Translations under genes and position numbers: made by a program
Origin: Pelomonas saccharophila_A
Lineage (GTDB): Bacteria > Pseudomonadota > Gammaproteobacteria > Burkholderiales > Burkholderiaceae_C
Assembly: GCF_031458095.1 (NCBI RefSeq)
Contig: NZ_JAVDXU010000003.1
Span: 248,001-312,000 of the forward strand
Direction of reading: 5' to 3'
DNA length: 64,000 nt
Shown: positions 1 to 8,997 of the stretch, one piece after another
Numbering within the stretch: the stretch's first letter is position 1
Layout: every line of letters starts with the position of its first letter
The notes under the pieces: model-generated
What the model was told of the DNA's origin: nothing
What the model saw: the letters and a program-made list of their open reading frames with translations, nothing else
Databases searched by the model: none

Positions 1-1084
1 CGCTCAGCAGCAGCTCGCAGTTCTGGGCCAGCTGGGCGACGCGCTCGGTGACGTCGGCCTGCTGGGCCTTGCTGGCCAGGGCGCCCATGCGCACGCCTTC
101 GATAGCGGGGTCTCCCACCACGGTCTTGGACAGGCGCGCCTTCAGAGCCGAAGCAACCGCATCGACGAGCTTGGCGGGCACGAGGGTGCGGCGGATGGCC
201 GTGCACTTCTGGCCGGCCTTGGCCGTCATCTCGCGGGCGACCTCCTTGATGAAGAGGTCGAATTCCGGGTCATCCGGCGTCACGTCCGGCGCCAGGATGG
301 CGCAGTTCAGGCTGTCGGCCTCGGCGTTGAAGGGGATGCTCTTCTTCAGCAGGTTGGGGTGGGCCTTCAGCATCAGCGCGGTGTCGGCGCTGCCGGTGAA
401 GGTCACGACATCGGACTCGTCCAGGCGCTCGAACAGATCGCCCGTGCCGCCGATGATGAGCTGCAGGGCCCCTAGCGGCACCAGGCCCGAATTAACGATC
501 AAGCGCACGCAGGCCTCGGCTACATAGCTGGTCGCCGTGGCGGGCTTGACCAGGCAGGGCATGCCGGCCAGGAAGCTGGGCGCGAACTTCTCCAGCATGC
601 CCCACATCGGGAAGTTGAAGGCGTTGATGTGCAGGGCCACACCACGCTTCGGGACCATCACATGGCTGCCGATGAAGTGGTTGTTGGCGCCCAGGCGCAT
701 CGGCGGGCCTTCATGCAGCACATTGCTGCTGGGCAGGTCCTTCCCGCCGATGGAGGCATAGGCGAACAAGGTGCCGATGCCGCCCTCGATGTCGATCCAC
801 GAGTCGCTGCGCGTCGCGCCGGTGTGGGCGCTGATTGCGTACAGCTCTTCCTTGCGCTCCATCAGATAGGCGGCCAGGGCCTTCAGCACGCGGGCGCGGT
901 CCTGGAAGTGCGAGCGCAGCAGGTTCGGCAAGGCCGTGCCGCGCGCATAGGCCATGGCCTCGGCGAAGTCCAGGCCCTCCTCGTGGGTGTGGGCGACGAC
1001 GCGGCCGTTGATGGCGCTCGCCAGCGGCTTGGCCGCGCGTTCGCCGACCCAGCGGCCGGCGATATAGCTCTGCAGCGTGCTCAC
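1..1084 (-). CDS. paaZ: PaaZ, oxepin-CoA hydrolase / semialdehyde dehydrogenase (3' part outside window)
   Basis: This is the N-terminal aldehyde dehydrogenase part of bifunctional PaaZ, which opens the oxepin-CoA ring and oxidises the resulting semialdehyde in phenylacetate breakdown. Reading the minus strand gives a protein beginning V(M)STLQSYIAGRWVGE. Further in are NAFNFPMWGMLEKFAP, TFTGSADTAL and AGQKCTAIRR, where the Cys is the expected catalytic nucleophile. About 361 codons are visible and the frame stays open to base 1. The family is about 680 aa, so the C-terminal hotdog/enoyl hydratase domain lies outside the window. I chose the GTG at 1084-1082 because it overlaps the stop of the preceding substrate-binding protein as GTGA; an ATG 15 codons upstream is also in frame. 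It is the most distal visible gene of the paa operon. Confidence 0.9.
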   Translation of the reverse strand, partial: MSTLQSYIAGRWVGERAAKPLASAINGRVVAHTHEEGLDFAEAMAYARGTALPNLLRSHFQDRARVLKALAAYLMERKEELYAISAHTGATRSDSWIDIEGGIGTLFAYASIGGKDLPSSNVLHEGPPMRLGANNHFIGSHVMVPKRGVALHINAFNFPMWGMLEKFAPSFLAGMPCLVKPATATSYVAEACVRLIVNSGLVPLGALQLIIGGTGDLFERLDESDVVTFTGSADTALMLKAHPNLLKKSIPFNAEADSLNCAILAPDVTPDDPEFDLFIKEVAREMTAKAGQKCTAIRRTLVPAKLVDAVASALKARLSKTVVGDPAIEGVRMGALASKAQQADVTERVAQLAQNCELLLS

Positions 1085-2226
1085 TTGATCAGCACCCATT
1101 GGCCGTCCTTGATCTGGACCATGACGCGGGCGCGCTGGTCCAGGCCCAGGTGGTCACCCGCGGACATGTTGAACACACCATGCGCGCCGGCCACGTTCTT
1201 CACGTTCTCCAGCGCGTCGCGCAAGGCCGCGCGGAAGGCGGGCGTGCCCGGCTGGGCCTTCTTCAGGGCCTCGGGGGCGGCGGCAGCCAGCAGCAGGCCG
1301 GCATCCCAGGCATGGCCGCCAAAGGTGGAGACGCTGCCCTTGCCGTGGGCGCCCTCGTACTTGGCGATGTAGTCCTGGGCGCTCTTCTTCACCGGGTGGT
1401 CGGCCGGCAGTTGGGCGGCCACCAGCACCGGGCCAGCGGGCAGCAGCGTGCCCTCCACGTCCTTGCCGCCGACGCGCAGGAAGTCATTGTTGGCGATGCC
1501 ATGGGTCTGGTAGATCTTGCCGGCATAGCCACGCTCCTTCAGTGCCTTTTGCGGCAGGGCCGCGGGCGTGCCCGAGCCGGCGATGAGGATGGCGTCGGGC
1601 TTGGCGGCGACGAGCTTGAGCACCTGGCCGGTGACGGAGGTGTCCGTGCGGTTGTAGCGCTCGCTGGCAACGATATTGAGCTTCTTGGTCGCGGCGATCT
1701 TGTTGAACTCGCCCCACCAGCCTTCACCATAGGCATCGGCAAAGCCGATGAAGCCGGCCGTCTTGATGCCGTTGTCGACCATATGCGTCACGATGGCCAG
1801 GGCCATCATGATGTCGTTCTGCGGTGTCTTGAAGACCCACTTCTTCTTGGCGTCGACGGGCTCGACGATGCGGGCCGAAGCAGCCATGGAGATCATCGGC
1901 GTGCCGGCTTCGGAGACGGCGTCGATCATGGCCAGGGAGTTGGGCGAAGTCGTGGAGCCGATGACGATGTCGACCTTGTTGTCGGTGATGAGCTTGCGCG
2001 CATTGGCGACGGCCGTCGTCGTGTCGGAGGCATCGTCCAGCACGATGTAGTTGACCTTCTGGCCGCCGAGGGTGGTGGGCATCAGCGCGACGGTGTTCTT
2101 CTCCGGAATACCCAGCGAGGCGGCCGGGCCGGTGGCCGACAGCGTGACGCCGACATTGATATCGGCCTGGGCCGACAGGCTCAGCATGGCGGCAAAAGCC
2201 AGGGCGAGATGCTTGAATTGCTTCAT
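1081..2226 (-). CDS. ABC transporter substrate-binding protein, branched-chain amino acid (LivK) type
   Basis: This is a 381-aa periplasmic binding protein of the Leu/Ile/Val-binding family (Peripla_BP_6). Residues 1-21 form a signal peptide (short basic start, hydrophobic core, cleavage after SAQA). The mature N-terminus INVGVTLSATGPAASLG and the following KNTVAL match this fold. It lies between the TetR gene and paaZ, and its stop overlaps the paaZ start. That position suggests it binds phenylacetate or a related aromatic acid. No permease or ATPase gene accompanies it here, so it either uses a transporter encoded elsewhere or works as a sensor. The ligand cannot be read from the sequence. 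Confidence 0.85.
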   Translation of the reverse strand: MKQFKHLALAFAAMLSLSAQADINVGVTLSATGPAASLGIPEKNTVALMPTTLGGQKVNYIVLDDASDTTTAVANARKLITDNKVDIVIGSTTSPNSLAMIDAVSEAGTPMISMAASARIVEPVDAKKKWVFKTPQNDIMMALAIVTHMVDNGIKTAGFIGFADAYGEGWWGEFNKIAATKKLNIVASERYNRTDTSVTGQVLKLVAAKPDAILIAGSGTPAALPQKALKERGYAGKIYQTHGIANNDFLRVGGKDVEGTLLPAGPVLVAAQLPADHPVKKSAQDYIAKYEGAHGKGSVSTFGGHAWDAGLLLAAAAPEALKKAQPGTPAFRAALRDALENVKNVAGAHGVFNMSAGDHLGLDQRARVMVQIKDGQWVLIK

Positions 2227-2243
2227 GGGGTCGTCTCCTCGGT

Positions 2244-2861
2244 TTATTGAATGAGGGCGGGCTGGCGCAGTTGCACTGCGCCCAGACCGCCGAAGAACAG
2301 ATCGCTGACCAGGGCCGCGAGCGCCTCGTGCGACAGATCGCCGTCGGGCCGCAGCCAGGTGAAGGTCCAGTTGATCATGCCAAAAAGCAGCATGGTCAGC
2401 GGCTTGTGCAGCCTGGCCTCGCGCAATTCCGGCCGCACCTGGCAGATGGCGGCCGCGAATTCACTGACCACGCGGCGCTCCACGTCCAGCAGGCGCTCGC
2501 GCTCGGCATCGGCCAGGAACTTGATCTCGCTGGTCAGCACGCGGTGCTGGGCCTGGGCATCGGCATAGGAGCGCGTGAAGCGCTCGATCAGGGCGCGCAG
2601 CTGGGCGTCGGGTGCCAGTTGCTGGGCCTTGACCTCTTCCACCAGGGCCGACAGGGCATGCACATGGCTGTCGCAGATCTGGGCCAGCAGCTCCTGCTTG
2701 TCCTGGAAGTAGTGGTACAGCGTCGGCTTGGCCACGCCGCAGGCCTCGGCGACCTGGTTCATGGAGGTGGCGCTGAAGCCCTGCTCGGAAAACAGATGGG
2801 CGGCCGCGGCGAGGATGTCCTCGCGCTGGGCTTCAAAGCCAGGGGCGCGTTTGCGGGCCAT
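2244..2861 (-). CDS. paaR: TetR-family regulator of the paa operon (PaaR-like)
   Basis: This 205-aa TetR repressor has a helix-turn-helix at about residues 12-58 (ILAAAAHLFSEQGF, then VAEACGVAKPTLYHYF, DKQELL). The rest is an all-helical ligand/dimer domain. Its start overlaps the paaE stop as TGATG, so it is translated with the operon it probably controls. In Burkholderiales the TetR protein of the paa cluster is PaaR, a repressor relieved by phenylacetyl-CoA; I assign that role from position and family. The likely operator is the palindrome at 8998-9011 upstream of paaG. The short gap to the next gene (17 bases) implies read-through into the binding-protein gene. Confidence 0.82.
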   Translation of the reverse strand: MARKRAPGFEAQREDILAAAAHLFSEQGFSATSMNQVAEACGVAKPTLYHYFQDKQELLAQICDSHVHALSALVEEVKAQQLAPDAQLRALIERFTRSYADAQAQHRVLTSEIKFLADAERERLLDVERRVVSEFAAAICQVRPELREARLHKPLTMLLFGMINWTFTWLRPDGDLSHEALAALVSDLFFGGLGAVQLRQPALIQ

Positions 2862-3919
2862 CAGCGTTCGTCGAAACTTATCACGACGCGTTCCGTCAGG
2901 GGGTGCGCCTGGCAGCTGAGGATGAAGCCGGCGGCGACCTCGGCCTTGTCCAGCGCGAAGTTCTTGTCCATCCGCACCTCGCCCTCGATGAGCTTGCAGC
3001 GACAGGTGGAGCAGACGCCGCTCTTGCAGGAGAAAGGCACATCCATGCCCTCGCGCGCCGCGGCATCCAGCAGGCTGGGGTCGCTGGAATGGAACTCTAT
3101 TTCTCGAGACAGGCCATCGCGGATGACGGTCACGCGGGCCTCGGGCGCATCGCCCGGCTTGACCTCGTGCGGCACCGGCTTGCCTGACAGCGTCTCCGGC
3201 GTGCCGAAGCGCTCGATATGGATGCGTTCGGCCGGGATGCCCGAGCCCAGCAGCGCGGCTTCGGCCTGGTCGTTCATCTCGAAGGGCCCGCAGATGAACA
3301 CTTGATCGATGCTGGCCGCCGGCACCGGGCCGGACAGGAAGGCGCTGAGCTTGCCGGCATCGAGCCGCCCGCCATACAGCGGCGCGTCGACGACTTCGCG
3401 GCTGAAGATCAGGTGCAGGGACAACCGCGTCATGAAGCGGTTCTTCAGGTCTTCGAGTTCTTCCTTGAACATCGTCGACGCAGTGCGGCGGTTGGAATAG
3501 ATCAGCGTCGCGCGGGCATTCGGCTCGCGCTCCAGTAGCGCTGTCAGCAGGGCGATGATGGGTGTGATGCCCGAGCCCCCGGCGATGAAGAGCACATGGC
3601 GGCCTTCGCTCGATGCGGGCAGCACAAAGCGACCCTGGGGCGGATAGGACTCGATGACGTCGCCGGCCTTGAGCTGATCATGCACCCAGCTCGAGAAGGC
3701 CCCGCCGTCGACGCGGCGGATGCCGACCTGCAGGCGGCGGTCGGAGCAGATGGAATAGCTGCGGCGCAGCTCCTGGCCGCCGACGCTGGCGCGCAGGGTC
3801 AGGTACTGGCCGGGCTCGAAGCCGAAGCCCTCGGGCGGCGCTTCGAAGCCGACGACCATGGCGTCGTCGGTGTCGCGCTCGACGGAGGTCACGCGCAGGG
3901 GGTGGAAGTGCAAGGCCAT
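2861..3919 (-). CDS. paaE: PaaE, reductase subunit of phenylacetyl-CoA 1,2-epoxidase
   Basis: This 352-aa protein carries electrons from NAD(P)H to the PaaA diiron site. Residues 1-110 are an FAD domain (RSYSICS). Residues 110-240 are the NAD-binding domain (GGSGITPIIALL). Residues 265-352 are a plant-type ferredoxin domain with the ligand series CKSGVCSTCRCKL, then a distal Cys in LSCQAHP, the standard 2Fe-2S set. The length matches the family. The start is 1 base after the paaD stop. Confidence 0.95.
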   Translation of the reverse strand: MALHFHPLRVTSVERDTDDAMVVGFEAPPEGFGFEPGQYLTLRASVGGQELRRSYSICSDRRLQVGIRRVDGGAFSSWVHDQLKAGDVIESYPPQGRFVLPASSEGRHVLFIAGGSGITPIIALLTALLEREPNARATLIYSNRRTASTMFKEELEDLKNRFMTRLSLHLIFSREVVDAPLYGGRLDAGKLSAFLSGPVPAASIDQVFICGPFEMNDQAEAALLGSGIPAERIHIERFGTPETLSGKPVPHEVKPGDAPEARVTVIRDGLSREIEFHSSDPSLLDAAAREGMDVPFSCKSGVCSTCRCKLIEGEVRMDKNFALDKAEVAAGFILSCQAHPLTERVVISFDER

Positions 3920-3920
3920 C

Positions 3921-4388
3921 TCAGATGGGTTTGAAGTATTCGAAGGGTTCCAGGCACTCGATGCAGCGCCAGGTGGACTTGCAGGCCGTGGAGCCGAAGC
4001 GGGACAGCTGCTGGGTGCTGCTGCTGTCGCAGCGCGGGCAGCGCAGGCGCGGCACGATGCGGATGGCCTGCTCGGCGCTGCACTGCGGCGGCACGATGCC
4101 GTACTGCTGCAGCTTCTCGCGGCCCTCTGGCGTGATCCAGTCGGTGCTCCAGGCCGGAGCGCGCTGCATGGTGACGGTCACGTCGCCAAACTCGGCCAGC
4201 GCCGCGCGCACGTCGTCGGCGATCAGCTCGGTGGCCGGGCAGCCGCTGTAGGTCGGCGTCAGCACGACCTCGACGCCCGAAGCCGTCTCGCGCAGATCGC
4301 GCACGATGCCCAGCTCCACCAGGCTGACCGCCGGAATCTCGGGGTCGGGCACGGCGGCGAGCTTGGCGCGGGCGGCGGAGAGGTTCAT
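3921..4388 (-). CDS. paaD: PaaD, phenylacetyl-CoA epoxidase accessory subunit
   Basis: PaaD is a MIP18/DUF59-type protein thought to help assemble metal centres of the epoxidase. This copy has 155 aa. Residues 1-100 hold the DUF59 fold (VPDPEIPAVSLVELGIVRD, TPTYSGCPATELI). Residues 110-155 form a zinc-ribbon-like tail with LRCPRCDSSS and WRCIECLEPFEYF. The ATG at 4388 overlaps the paaC stop as TGATG, so I prefer it to the GTG one codon upstream. Confidence 0.93.
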   Translation of the reverse strand: MNLSAARAKLAAVPDPEIPAVSLVELGIVRDLRETASGVEVVLTPTYSGCPATELIADDVRAALAEFGDVTVTMQRAPAWSTDWITPEGREKLQQYGIVPPQCSAEQAIRIVPRLRCPRCDSSSTQQLSRFGSTACKSTWRCIECLEPFEYFKPI

Positions 4389-5152
4389 CACCAGGTTCCG
4401 CCCGGATAGCTGCGCTGCAGGAACTGCATCGTGGCCAGCATGTGGCCCATGTGCTCGCTGTGGATGCCGTCGATGCCGCGCGGCTGCATGGCGCTTTCAC
4501 GTGGCAGGGTCAGCGTCGCTTCCTGCATCAGCGTGGCCCAGCGGGCGCGCCACTCGTCCTCCAGCTCGTCCCAGGCGGGGCCGACGCCATCGACGCCATC
4601 GGCGGCGAACAGCTCGTTGAAATAAGGCCACAGCACGTTGAGCGCCGCCTGCATGCGGGCCCTGGACTCATCCGTGCCGTCGCCCAGGCGCACCACCCAG
4701 TCACTGGAATGCTGGCGGTGGTAGCGCACTTCCTTCAGCGACTTGGCGGCAATGCCGGCCAGTTCGTTGTCGAGGCTGGTCTGCAGGCGATCAAACAGCA
4801 GCTCCAGCCAGATTGCCATCGCCGCATTGCGCAGCGTCGTCAGCGCGAAGTCACGCCCGCCCCCGCCGTCGCTGGGGCTGGCCGCCGCATTGGGCAGCTC
4901 GACGAGGATGATGTTGCGGTAGTCACGCTCCTCGCGCAGGAAGGCCAGTTGGTCTTCATCGCGGCCCGCGCCTTCCAGCTGGCCAGCATGGGTCAGCAGC
5001 GCACGCGCCTGGCCCAGCAGGTCCAGGGCAATATTGGCCAGGGCCAGGTCTTCCTCCAGCACCGGTGCATGGCCGGCCCACTCGGACAGGCGCTGGCTGT
5101 GGATGAGGCAGGTGTCCGCGAGGCGCAGGACGTAGGTGGTCTTGGCGTCCAT
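4388..5152 (-). CDS. paaC: PaaC, structural subunit of phenylacetyl-CoA epoxidase
   Basis: PaaC is the ferritin-like, catalytically inactive partner that holds PaaA in the epoxidase complex. It has 254 aa with typical sequences such as LRLADTCLIHSQRLSEW, EDLALANIALDLLGQAR and VRYHRQHSSDWVVRLGDG. The ATG at 5152 overlaps the paaB stop (TGATG). A GTG one codon earlier would add only one residue. The protein ends within the paaD start, which fits translational coupling through the whole ABCDE block. Confidence 0.95.
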   Translation of the reverse strand: MDAKTTYVLRLADTCLIHSQRLSEWAGHAPVLEEDLALANIALDLLGQARALLTHAGQLEGAGRDEDQLAFLREERDYRNIILVELPNAAASPSDGGGGRDFALTTLRNAAMAIWLELLFDRLQTSLDNELAGIAAKSLKEVRYHRQHSSDWVVRLGDGTDESRARMQAALNVLWPYFNELFAADGVDGVGPAWDELEDEWRARWATLMQEATLTLPRESAMQPRGIDGIHSEHMGHMLATMQFLQRSYPGGTW

Positions 5153-5445
5153 CACATGTGGTTGAGCTCGTCGGGGAGCTCATAGAAGGTGGGATGGCGA
5201 TAGACCTTGTCGTCGGCCGGGTCGAACAGGCTGCCCTTCTCGGCCGGGTCGCTGGCGACGATCTGCTCAGAGCGTACGACCCAGATGCTGGTGCCTTCCT
5301 GGCGGCGGGTGTAGACGTCGCGCGCCATCTGGATGGCCATGGCCGAGTCGGGCGCATGCAGGCTGCCGCAGTGCTTGTGGTCCAGGCCCGCCTTGTTGCG
5401 GACGAAGACTTCCCACAGCGGCCATTCGTTTTTCGGATTGCTCAT
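5152..5445 (-). CDS. paaB: PaaB, phenylacetyl-CoA epoxidase subunit
   Basis: This 97-aa protein with the family's usual start (WPLWEVFVRNKAGLDHKHCG) acts as a bridge between PaaAC heterodimers in the epoxidase. The conserved AIQMARDVYTRRQEGTSIWV follows. Its start overlaps the paaA stop as TAATG and its own stop overlaps the paaC start, so the four genes are read as one coupled unit. Confidence 0.95.
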   Translation of the reverse strand: MSNPKNEWPLWEVFVRNKAGLDHKHCGSLHAPDSAMAIQMARDVYTRRQEGTSIWVVRSEQIVASDPAEKGSLFDPADDKVYRHPTFYELPDELNHM

Positions 5446-6449
5446 TACGCTGCCTCTTGTTTCACGGCTTGCTTGCGGGCGTGGGCCAGGGCGGCGTCAC
5501 GCACCCAGGCGCCGTCGTCCCAGGCCTTGTTGCGGGCGGCCAGGCGCTCGCGGTTGCAGGGGCCTTCGCCGCCGACGACGCGCCAGAACTCGGCCCAGTC
5601 GATGTCGCCGAAGTCATAGGAATCGCGCTCGGCGTTCCACTTCAGCGCCGGGTCGGGCACCGTCACGCCGAGGATGTCGGCCTGGGGGATGGTCGCGTCG
5701 ACGAACTTCTGGCGCAGCTGGTCGTTGGTGACGCGCTTGATGCCCCAGCGCATGCTCTGCTCGGAGTTGGGCGAATCCTTGTCCGCCGGGCCGAACATCA
5801 TCAGCGACGGCCACCACCAGCGGTCCACGGCGTCTTGCACCATGGCCTTTTGTTGATCGGTACCCTTCTGCATCATGGTCAGCAGGCTCTCGTAGCCCTG
5901 GCGCTGATGGAAGCTCTCCTCGCGGCAGACGCGGATCATGGCCCGTGCATAGGGCGCATAGGAGCAGCGGCACAGCGGCACCTGGTTCATGATGGCCGCG
6001 CCATCCACCAGCCAGCCGATGACGCCGATGTCGGCCCAGGTCAGCGTGGGGTAGTTGAAGATGGAGCTGTACTTGGCCTTGCCCGACAGCAGCGCCTCGG
6101 TCATCTCGTCGCGGCTGGTGCCCAGGGTCTCGGCGGCGGCATAGAGGTAGAGGCCATGGCCGCCCTCGTCCTGCACCTTGGCCAAGAGAATGGCCTTTCT
6201 TTTCAGCGTCGGCGCACGCGTGATCCAGTTGCCTTCGGGCAGCATGCCGACGATCTCGCTGTGGGCATGCTGGCTGATCTGGCGCACCAGCGTCTTGCGG
6301 TAGTGCTCGGGCATCCAGTCCTTGGCCTCGATGAAGTCACCGGCATCGATACGGGCTTCAAACGCTTCCTCGCGGGCCAGCTCCTCGGCGCTTTTGACGA
6401 CCTTGGGCTTGGCTTCCCGCGCCATCAGATCCATGGCTTGGGTGTACAT
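5445..6449 (-). CDS. paaA: PaaA, catalytic subunit of phenylacetyl-CoA 1,2-epoxidase
   Basis: PaaA is the ferritin-like diiron oxygenase subunit that adds one oxygen atom to the ring of phenylacetyl-CoA. It has 334 aa. The metal-binding Glu/His helices are visible in HAHSEIVGMLPEGNW, VQDEGGHGLYLYAAAE and CREESFHQRQGYESLL. Its ATG at 6449 is 10 bases downstream of the paaK stop and is preceded by GGAG. An internal Met at codon 6 (MDLMAREAKPK) is a possible alternative start. Confidence 0.96.
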   Translation of the reverse strand: MYTQAMDLMAREAKPKVVKSAEELAREEAFEARIDAGDFIEAKDWMPEHYRKTLVRQISQHAHSEIVGMLPEGNWITRAPTLKRKAILLAKVQDEGGHGLYLYAAAETLGTSRDEMTEALLSGKAKYSSIFNYPTLTWADIGVIGWLVDGAAIMNQVPLCRCSYAPYARAMIRVCREESFHQRQGYESLLTMMQKGTDQQKAMVQDAVDRWWWPSLMMFGPADKDSPNSEQSMRWGIKRVTNDQLRQKFVDATIPQADILGVTVPDPALKWNAERDSYDFGDIDWAEFWRVVGGEGPCNRERLAARNKAWDDGAWVRDAALAHARKQAVKQEAA

Positions 6450-6459
6450 GGCGGGCTCC

Positions 6460-7758
6460 TTACTTCTTGCGTTGGTCGACGACGCGGCGGGCTTTGCCGA
6501 CCAACGTGCGTTCGATGGAATTGTTGGGCTCGACCTGGATGGTGGCCGTGACGCCGATCAGGTTCTTGATGCGCTCCGCGAGCCTACGCCCAATGCCGTC
6601 GTCGGTGGCGCCCAGGGCCAGCTCGCAGCGGATCAACAGCTCGTCCAGATGGCCATCACGGGTGACAACGAGCTGGTATTGCCCCCCCAGGGCCTTCTCC
6701 TGCAGCACCAGCTCCTCGACCTGGGTCGGGAAGAGGTTGACGCCGCGGATGATGAGCATGTCGTCGCTGCGGCCGACGATCTTGCCCATGCGACGCATGC
6801 TGCGCGAAGTGGGCGGCAGCAGGCGGGTCAGGTCGCGGGTGCGGTAGCGGATGACGGGCATCGCTTCCTTGGACAGCGACGTGAAGACCAGCTCGCCCTC
6901 GCTGCCGTCGGGCAGCACCTCACCGGTGTCCGGGTCGATGATCTCGGGATAGAAATGGTCCTCCCAGATGACGGGGCCGTCCTTGCTTTCGATGCATTCG
7001 CTGGCGACGCCCGGGCCCATCACCTCAGACAGGCCGTAGATGTCGACCGCATCGATGCCGGCGCTGGCCTCGATGTCGCGGCGCATGGCCTCGGTCCAGG
7101 GCTCGGCACCGAAGATGCCGACCTTCAGCGACGACTCGCGCGCATCCAGCCCCTGGCGGGTGAATTCCTCCACCAGCACCTGCATATAGCTGGGCGTCAC
7201 CATGATGATGTCGGGCTTGAAGTCGGTGATCAGCTGCACCTGCTTCTCGGTCTGGCCGCCGCTCATCGGGATGACGGTGCAGCCCAGGCGCTCGGCACCG
7301 TAGTGGGCACCCAGGCCGCCGGTGAACAGGCCATAGCCATAGGCCACATGCACCAGGTCCCCGGCGCGGCCGCCGGCGGCGCGGATGGAACGCGCAACCA
7401 GGTTGGCCCAGTTGTCGATGTCCTTCAGCGTGTAGCCGACCACCGTCGGCTTGCCCGTCGTGCCCGACGAGGCATGGATGCGGGCCAGCTTCTGGCGCGG
7501 CACGGCAAACAGGCCGAAGGGGTAGTTGGCACGCAGGTCGTGCTTGGTCGTGAAGGGGAACCTGGCGAGATCCGCCAAGGTCTTCAGGTCGGACGGATGC
7601 ATGCCGGCCTTGTCGAAACTGGCCTTGTAGTGCGCCACGTTGTCGTAGGCGTGCTGCAGGCTCCAGCGCAGGCGCTCGAGCTGCAGGGCTTGCAGCTCGT
7701 CGCGGCTGGCGGTCTCGATGGCTTCCAGGTCGCCGGGACGAGGGGCTTTGACGGTCAT
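6460..7758 (-). CDS. paaK: PaaK, phenylacetate-CoA ligase
   Basis: PaaK activates phenylacetate with ATP and CoA and so commits it to the pathway. This copy has 432 aa, the usual length. The AMP-binding loop is HASSGTTGKPTVVGYT at about residue 90. DIYGLSEVMGPGVASEC and the hinge region TRDLTRLLPP with GRSDDMLIIRGVNLFP are typical of the family. The start overlaps the paaI stop as ATGA. Confidence 0.96.
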   Translation of the reverse strand: MTVKAPRPGDLEAIETASRDELQALQLERLRWSLQHAYDNVAHYKASFDKAGMHPSDLKTLADLARFPFTTKHDLRANYPFGLFAVPRQKLARIHASSGTTGKPTVVGYTLKDIDNWANLVARSIRAAGGRAGDLVHVAYGYGLFTGGLGAHYGAERLGCTVIPMSGGQTEKQVQLITDFKPDIIMVTPSYMQVLVEEFTRQGLDARESSLKVGIFGAEPWTEAMRRDIEASAGIDAVDIYGLSEVMGPGVASECIESKDGPVIWEDHFYPEIIDPDTGEVLPDGSEGELVFTSLSKEAMPVIRYRTRDLTRLLPPTSRSMRRMGKIVGRSDDMLIIRGVNLFPTQVEELVLQEKALGGQYQLVVTRDGHLDELLIRCELALGATDDGIGRRLAERIKNLIGVTATIQVEPNNSIERTLVGKARRVVDQRKK

Positions 7759-8183
7759 GCTTCGAAAACCTTTCGTTCGGCCAGCCGGTAGGAGCGGCCA
7801 CGGAACATCGCGATCAGGTCGCCGTTCTGGTTCTTGACGGTGATGTCGTACAGGCCCGTGCGGCCGGCCAGCGATGTTTCTTCGGCGGTGGCCGTCAACA
7901 CATCGCCGAGCTTGGCCGACTTCAGGATGTCGATGCCAAAGCCCGAGGCCACCGTCAGCGCATTGCGGCTGTTGCAGGCGAAGGCAAAGGCCGAATCCGC
8001 CAGCGTCGCGATCAGACCGCCATGGCAGATGGCAAAGCCGTTCAGCATGTCGGCGCGAACCGTCATCGTCGCGACGGCGCGACCCGGGGAGATCTCGACG
8101 ATCTGCATGCCCAACATCCTGCTCGCCGCGTCATCGGCGAGCATGACGTCGCGAACCTTCTCTGCAATGGCCTGCGGCTCCAT
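7755..8183 (-). CDS. paaI: PaaI, phenylacetate-pathway acyl-CoA thioesterase
   Basis: This hotdog-fold thioesterase of 142 aa clears dead-end CoA esters such as hydroxyphenylacetyl-CoA. The signature NGFAICHGGLIATLADSAF at about residue 50 contains the HGG turn and the Asp of the family active site. The ATG at 8183 overlaps the paaG stop as TGATG. A TTG one codon upstream is unlikely to be used. Confidence 0.94.
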   Translation of the reverse strand: MEPQAIAEKVRDVMLADDAASRMLGMQIVEISPGRAVATMTVRADMLNGFAICHGGLIATLADSAFAFACNSRNALTVASGFGIDILKSAKLGDVLTATAEETSLAGRTGLYDITVKNQNGDLIAMFRGRSYRLAERKVFEA

Positions 8184-8986
8184 CAACGGTCCCTGAATTC
8201 AGGCTTGCGCTTGTCCATGAAGGCCGCCACGCCCTCTTGGTAGTCGTAGGCAAAGCCGGCCTGGCTTTGCAGCGCCGCCTCACGCTTGAGGGCCGATTCA
8301 AAATCCAGCTTCAAGGCTTCGTCCAGCGCGCGGCGCGTCTCAGCCAGGGCCCGGGTGGGCATGCCGGCCAGCTTCTGGGCGATGGCCATGGCCTGATCCT
8401 GCAGTTCGGCATCGGGGACGACGCGTGAGATCAGGCCGATGCGTTCGGCGTCCACGGCCTTGAGCTTGTCACCCAGGAGCGCCATTTCCAGTGCCTTGGC
8501 GCGGCCCACGAGGCGAGGCAGCAACCAGGTGCCGCCGCAATCCGGGATCAGGCCGATTTTGGAGAAGGCCTGCAGGAAGCTGGCGCTCTCGCCGGCCAGC
8601 ACCAGGTCGCAGCCGAAGGCCATGTTGGCGCCCGCGCCGGCCGCTACGCCGTTGACGGCGGCCACCACCGGCACCGGCATGCTGCGCAGGCGCAGAGCCA
8701 CCGGGATGTAGTAGTGGTCCAGCATGTGGCCGATGTCCTTGGGCGCTGCACCGGCCTCGCGGCTGGGCGCCACATGCGGGTCGGCCAGGTCCTGGCCGGC
8801 GCTGAAGGCGCGGCCGGCGCCGGTGATCAGCACGCAGCGCGTCGCGCCATCCATGGCCGCAGCTTCCAGCGCCTGGCGGAGCTGGCCCAGCATGGCGGCC
8901 GTGAAGGCGTTCAGCGCCTCGGGGCGGTTCAGGCGCAGCAGGCGCACGCCGCCCTGCTGTTCGATCTGGATCAATTGCTCGGACAT
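8183..8986 (-). CDS. paaG: PaaG, ring-1,2-epoxyphenylacetyl-CoA isomerase
   Basis: This crotonase-fold protein of 267 aa is the first gene of the operon. Oxyanion-hole segments are GRAFSAGQDLADPH (about 60) and VAAVNGVAAGAGANMAF (about 110), followed by FSKIGLIPDCGGTWLLPRL. PaaG converts the ring epoxide to oxepin-CoA, and some members also isomerise double bonds later in the pathway. Assignment to PaaG rather than PaaF rests on the family signature and on the first position before paaI and paaK. AGAGGAATT precedes the ATG. Confidence 0.92.
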   Translation of the reverse strand: MSEQLIQIEQQGGVRLLRLNRPEALNAFTAAMLGQLRQALEAAAMDGATRCVLITGAGRAFSAGQDLADPHVAPSREAGAAPKDIGHMLDHYYIPVALRLRSMPVPVVAAVNGVAAGAGANMAFGCDLVLAGESASFLQAFSKIGLIPDCGGTWLLPRLVGRAKALEMALLGDKLKAVDAERIGLISRVVPDAELQDQAMAIAQKLAGMPTRALAETRRALDEALKLDFESALKREAALQSQAGFAYDYQEGVAAFMDKRKPEFRDR

Positions 8987-8997
8987 GGAATTCCTCT

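Noticed and set aside
1099..2250. Long plus-strand open frame across the substrate-binding protein gene
   Set aside because: It is a shadow of the minus-strand gene: the protein is rich in Gly/Val/Asp/His typical of reverse reading of high-GC codons, with no domain or signal. The same applies to the long antisense frames across ureC (48563-50185), the fdnH/fdnI region (60116-61795) and fdnG.
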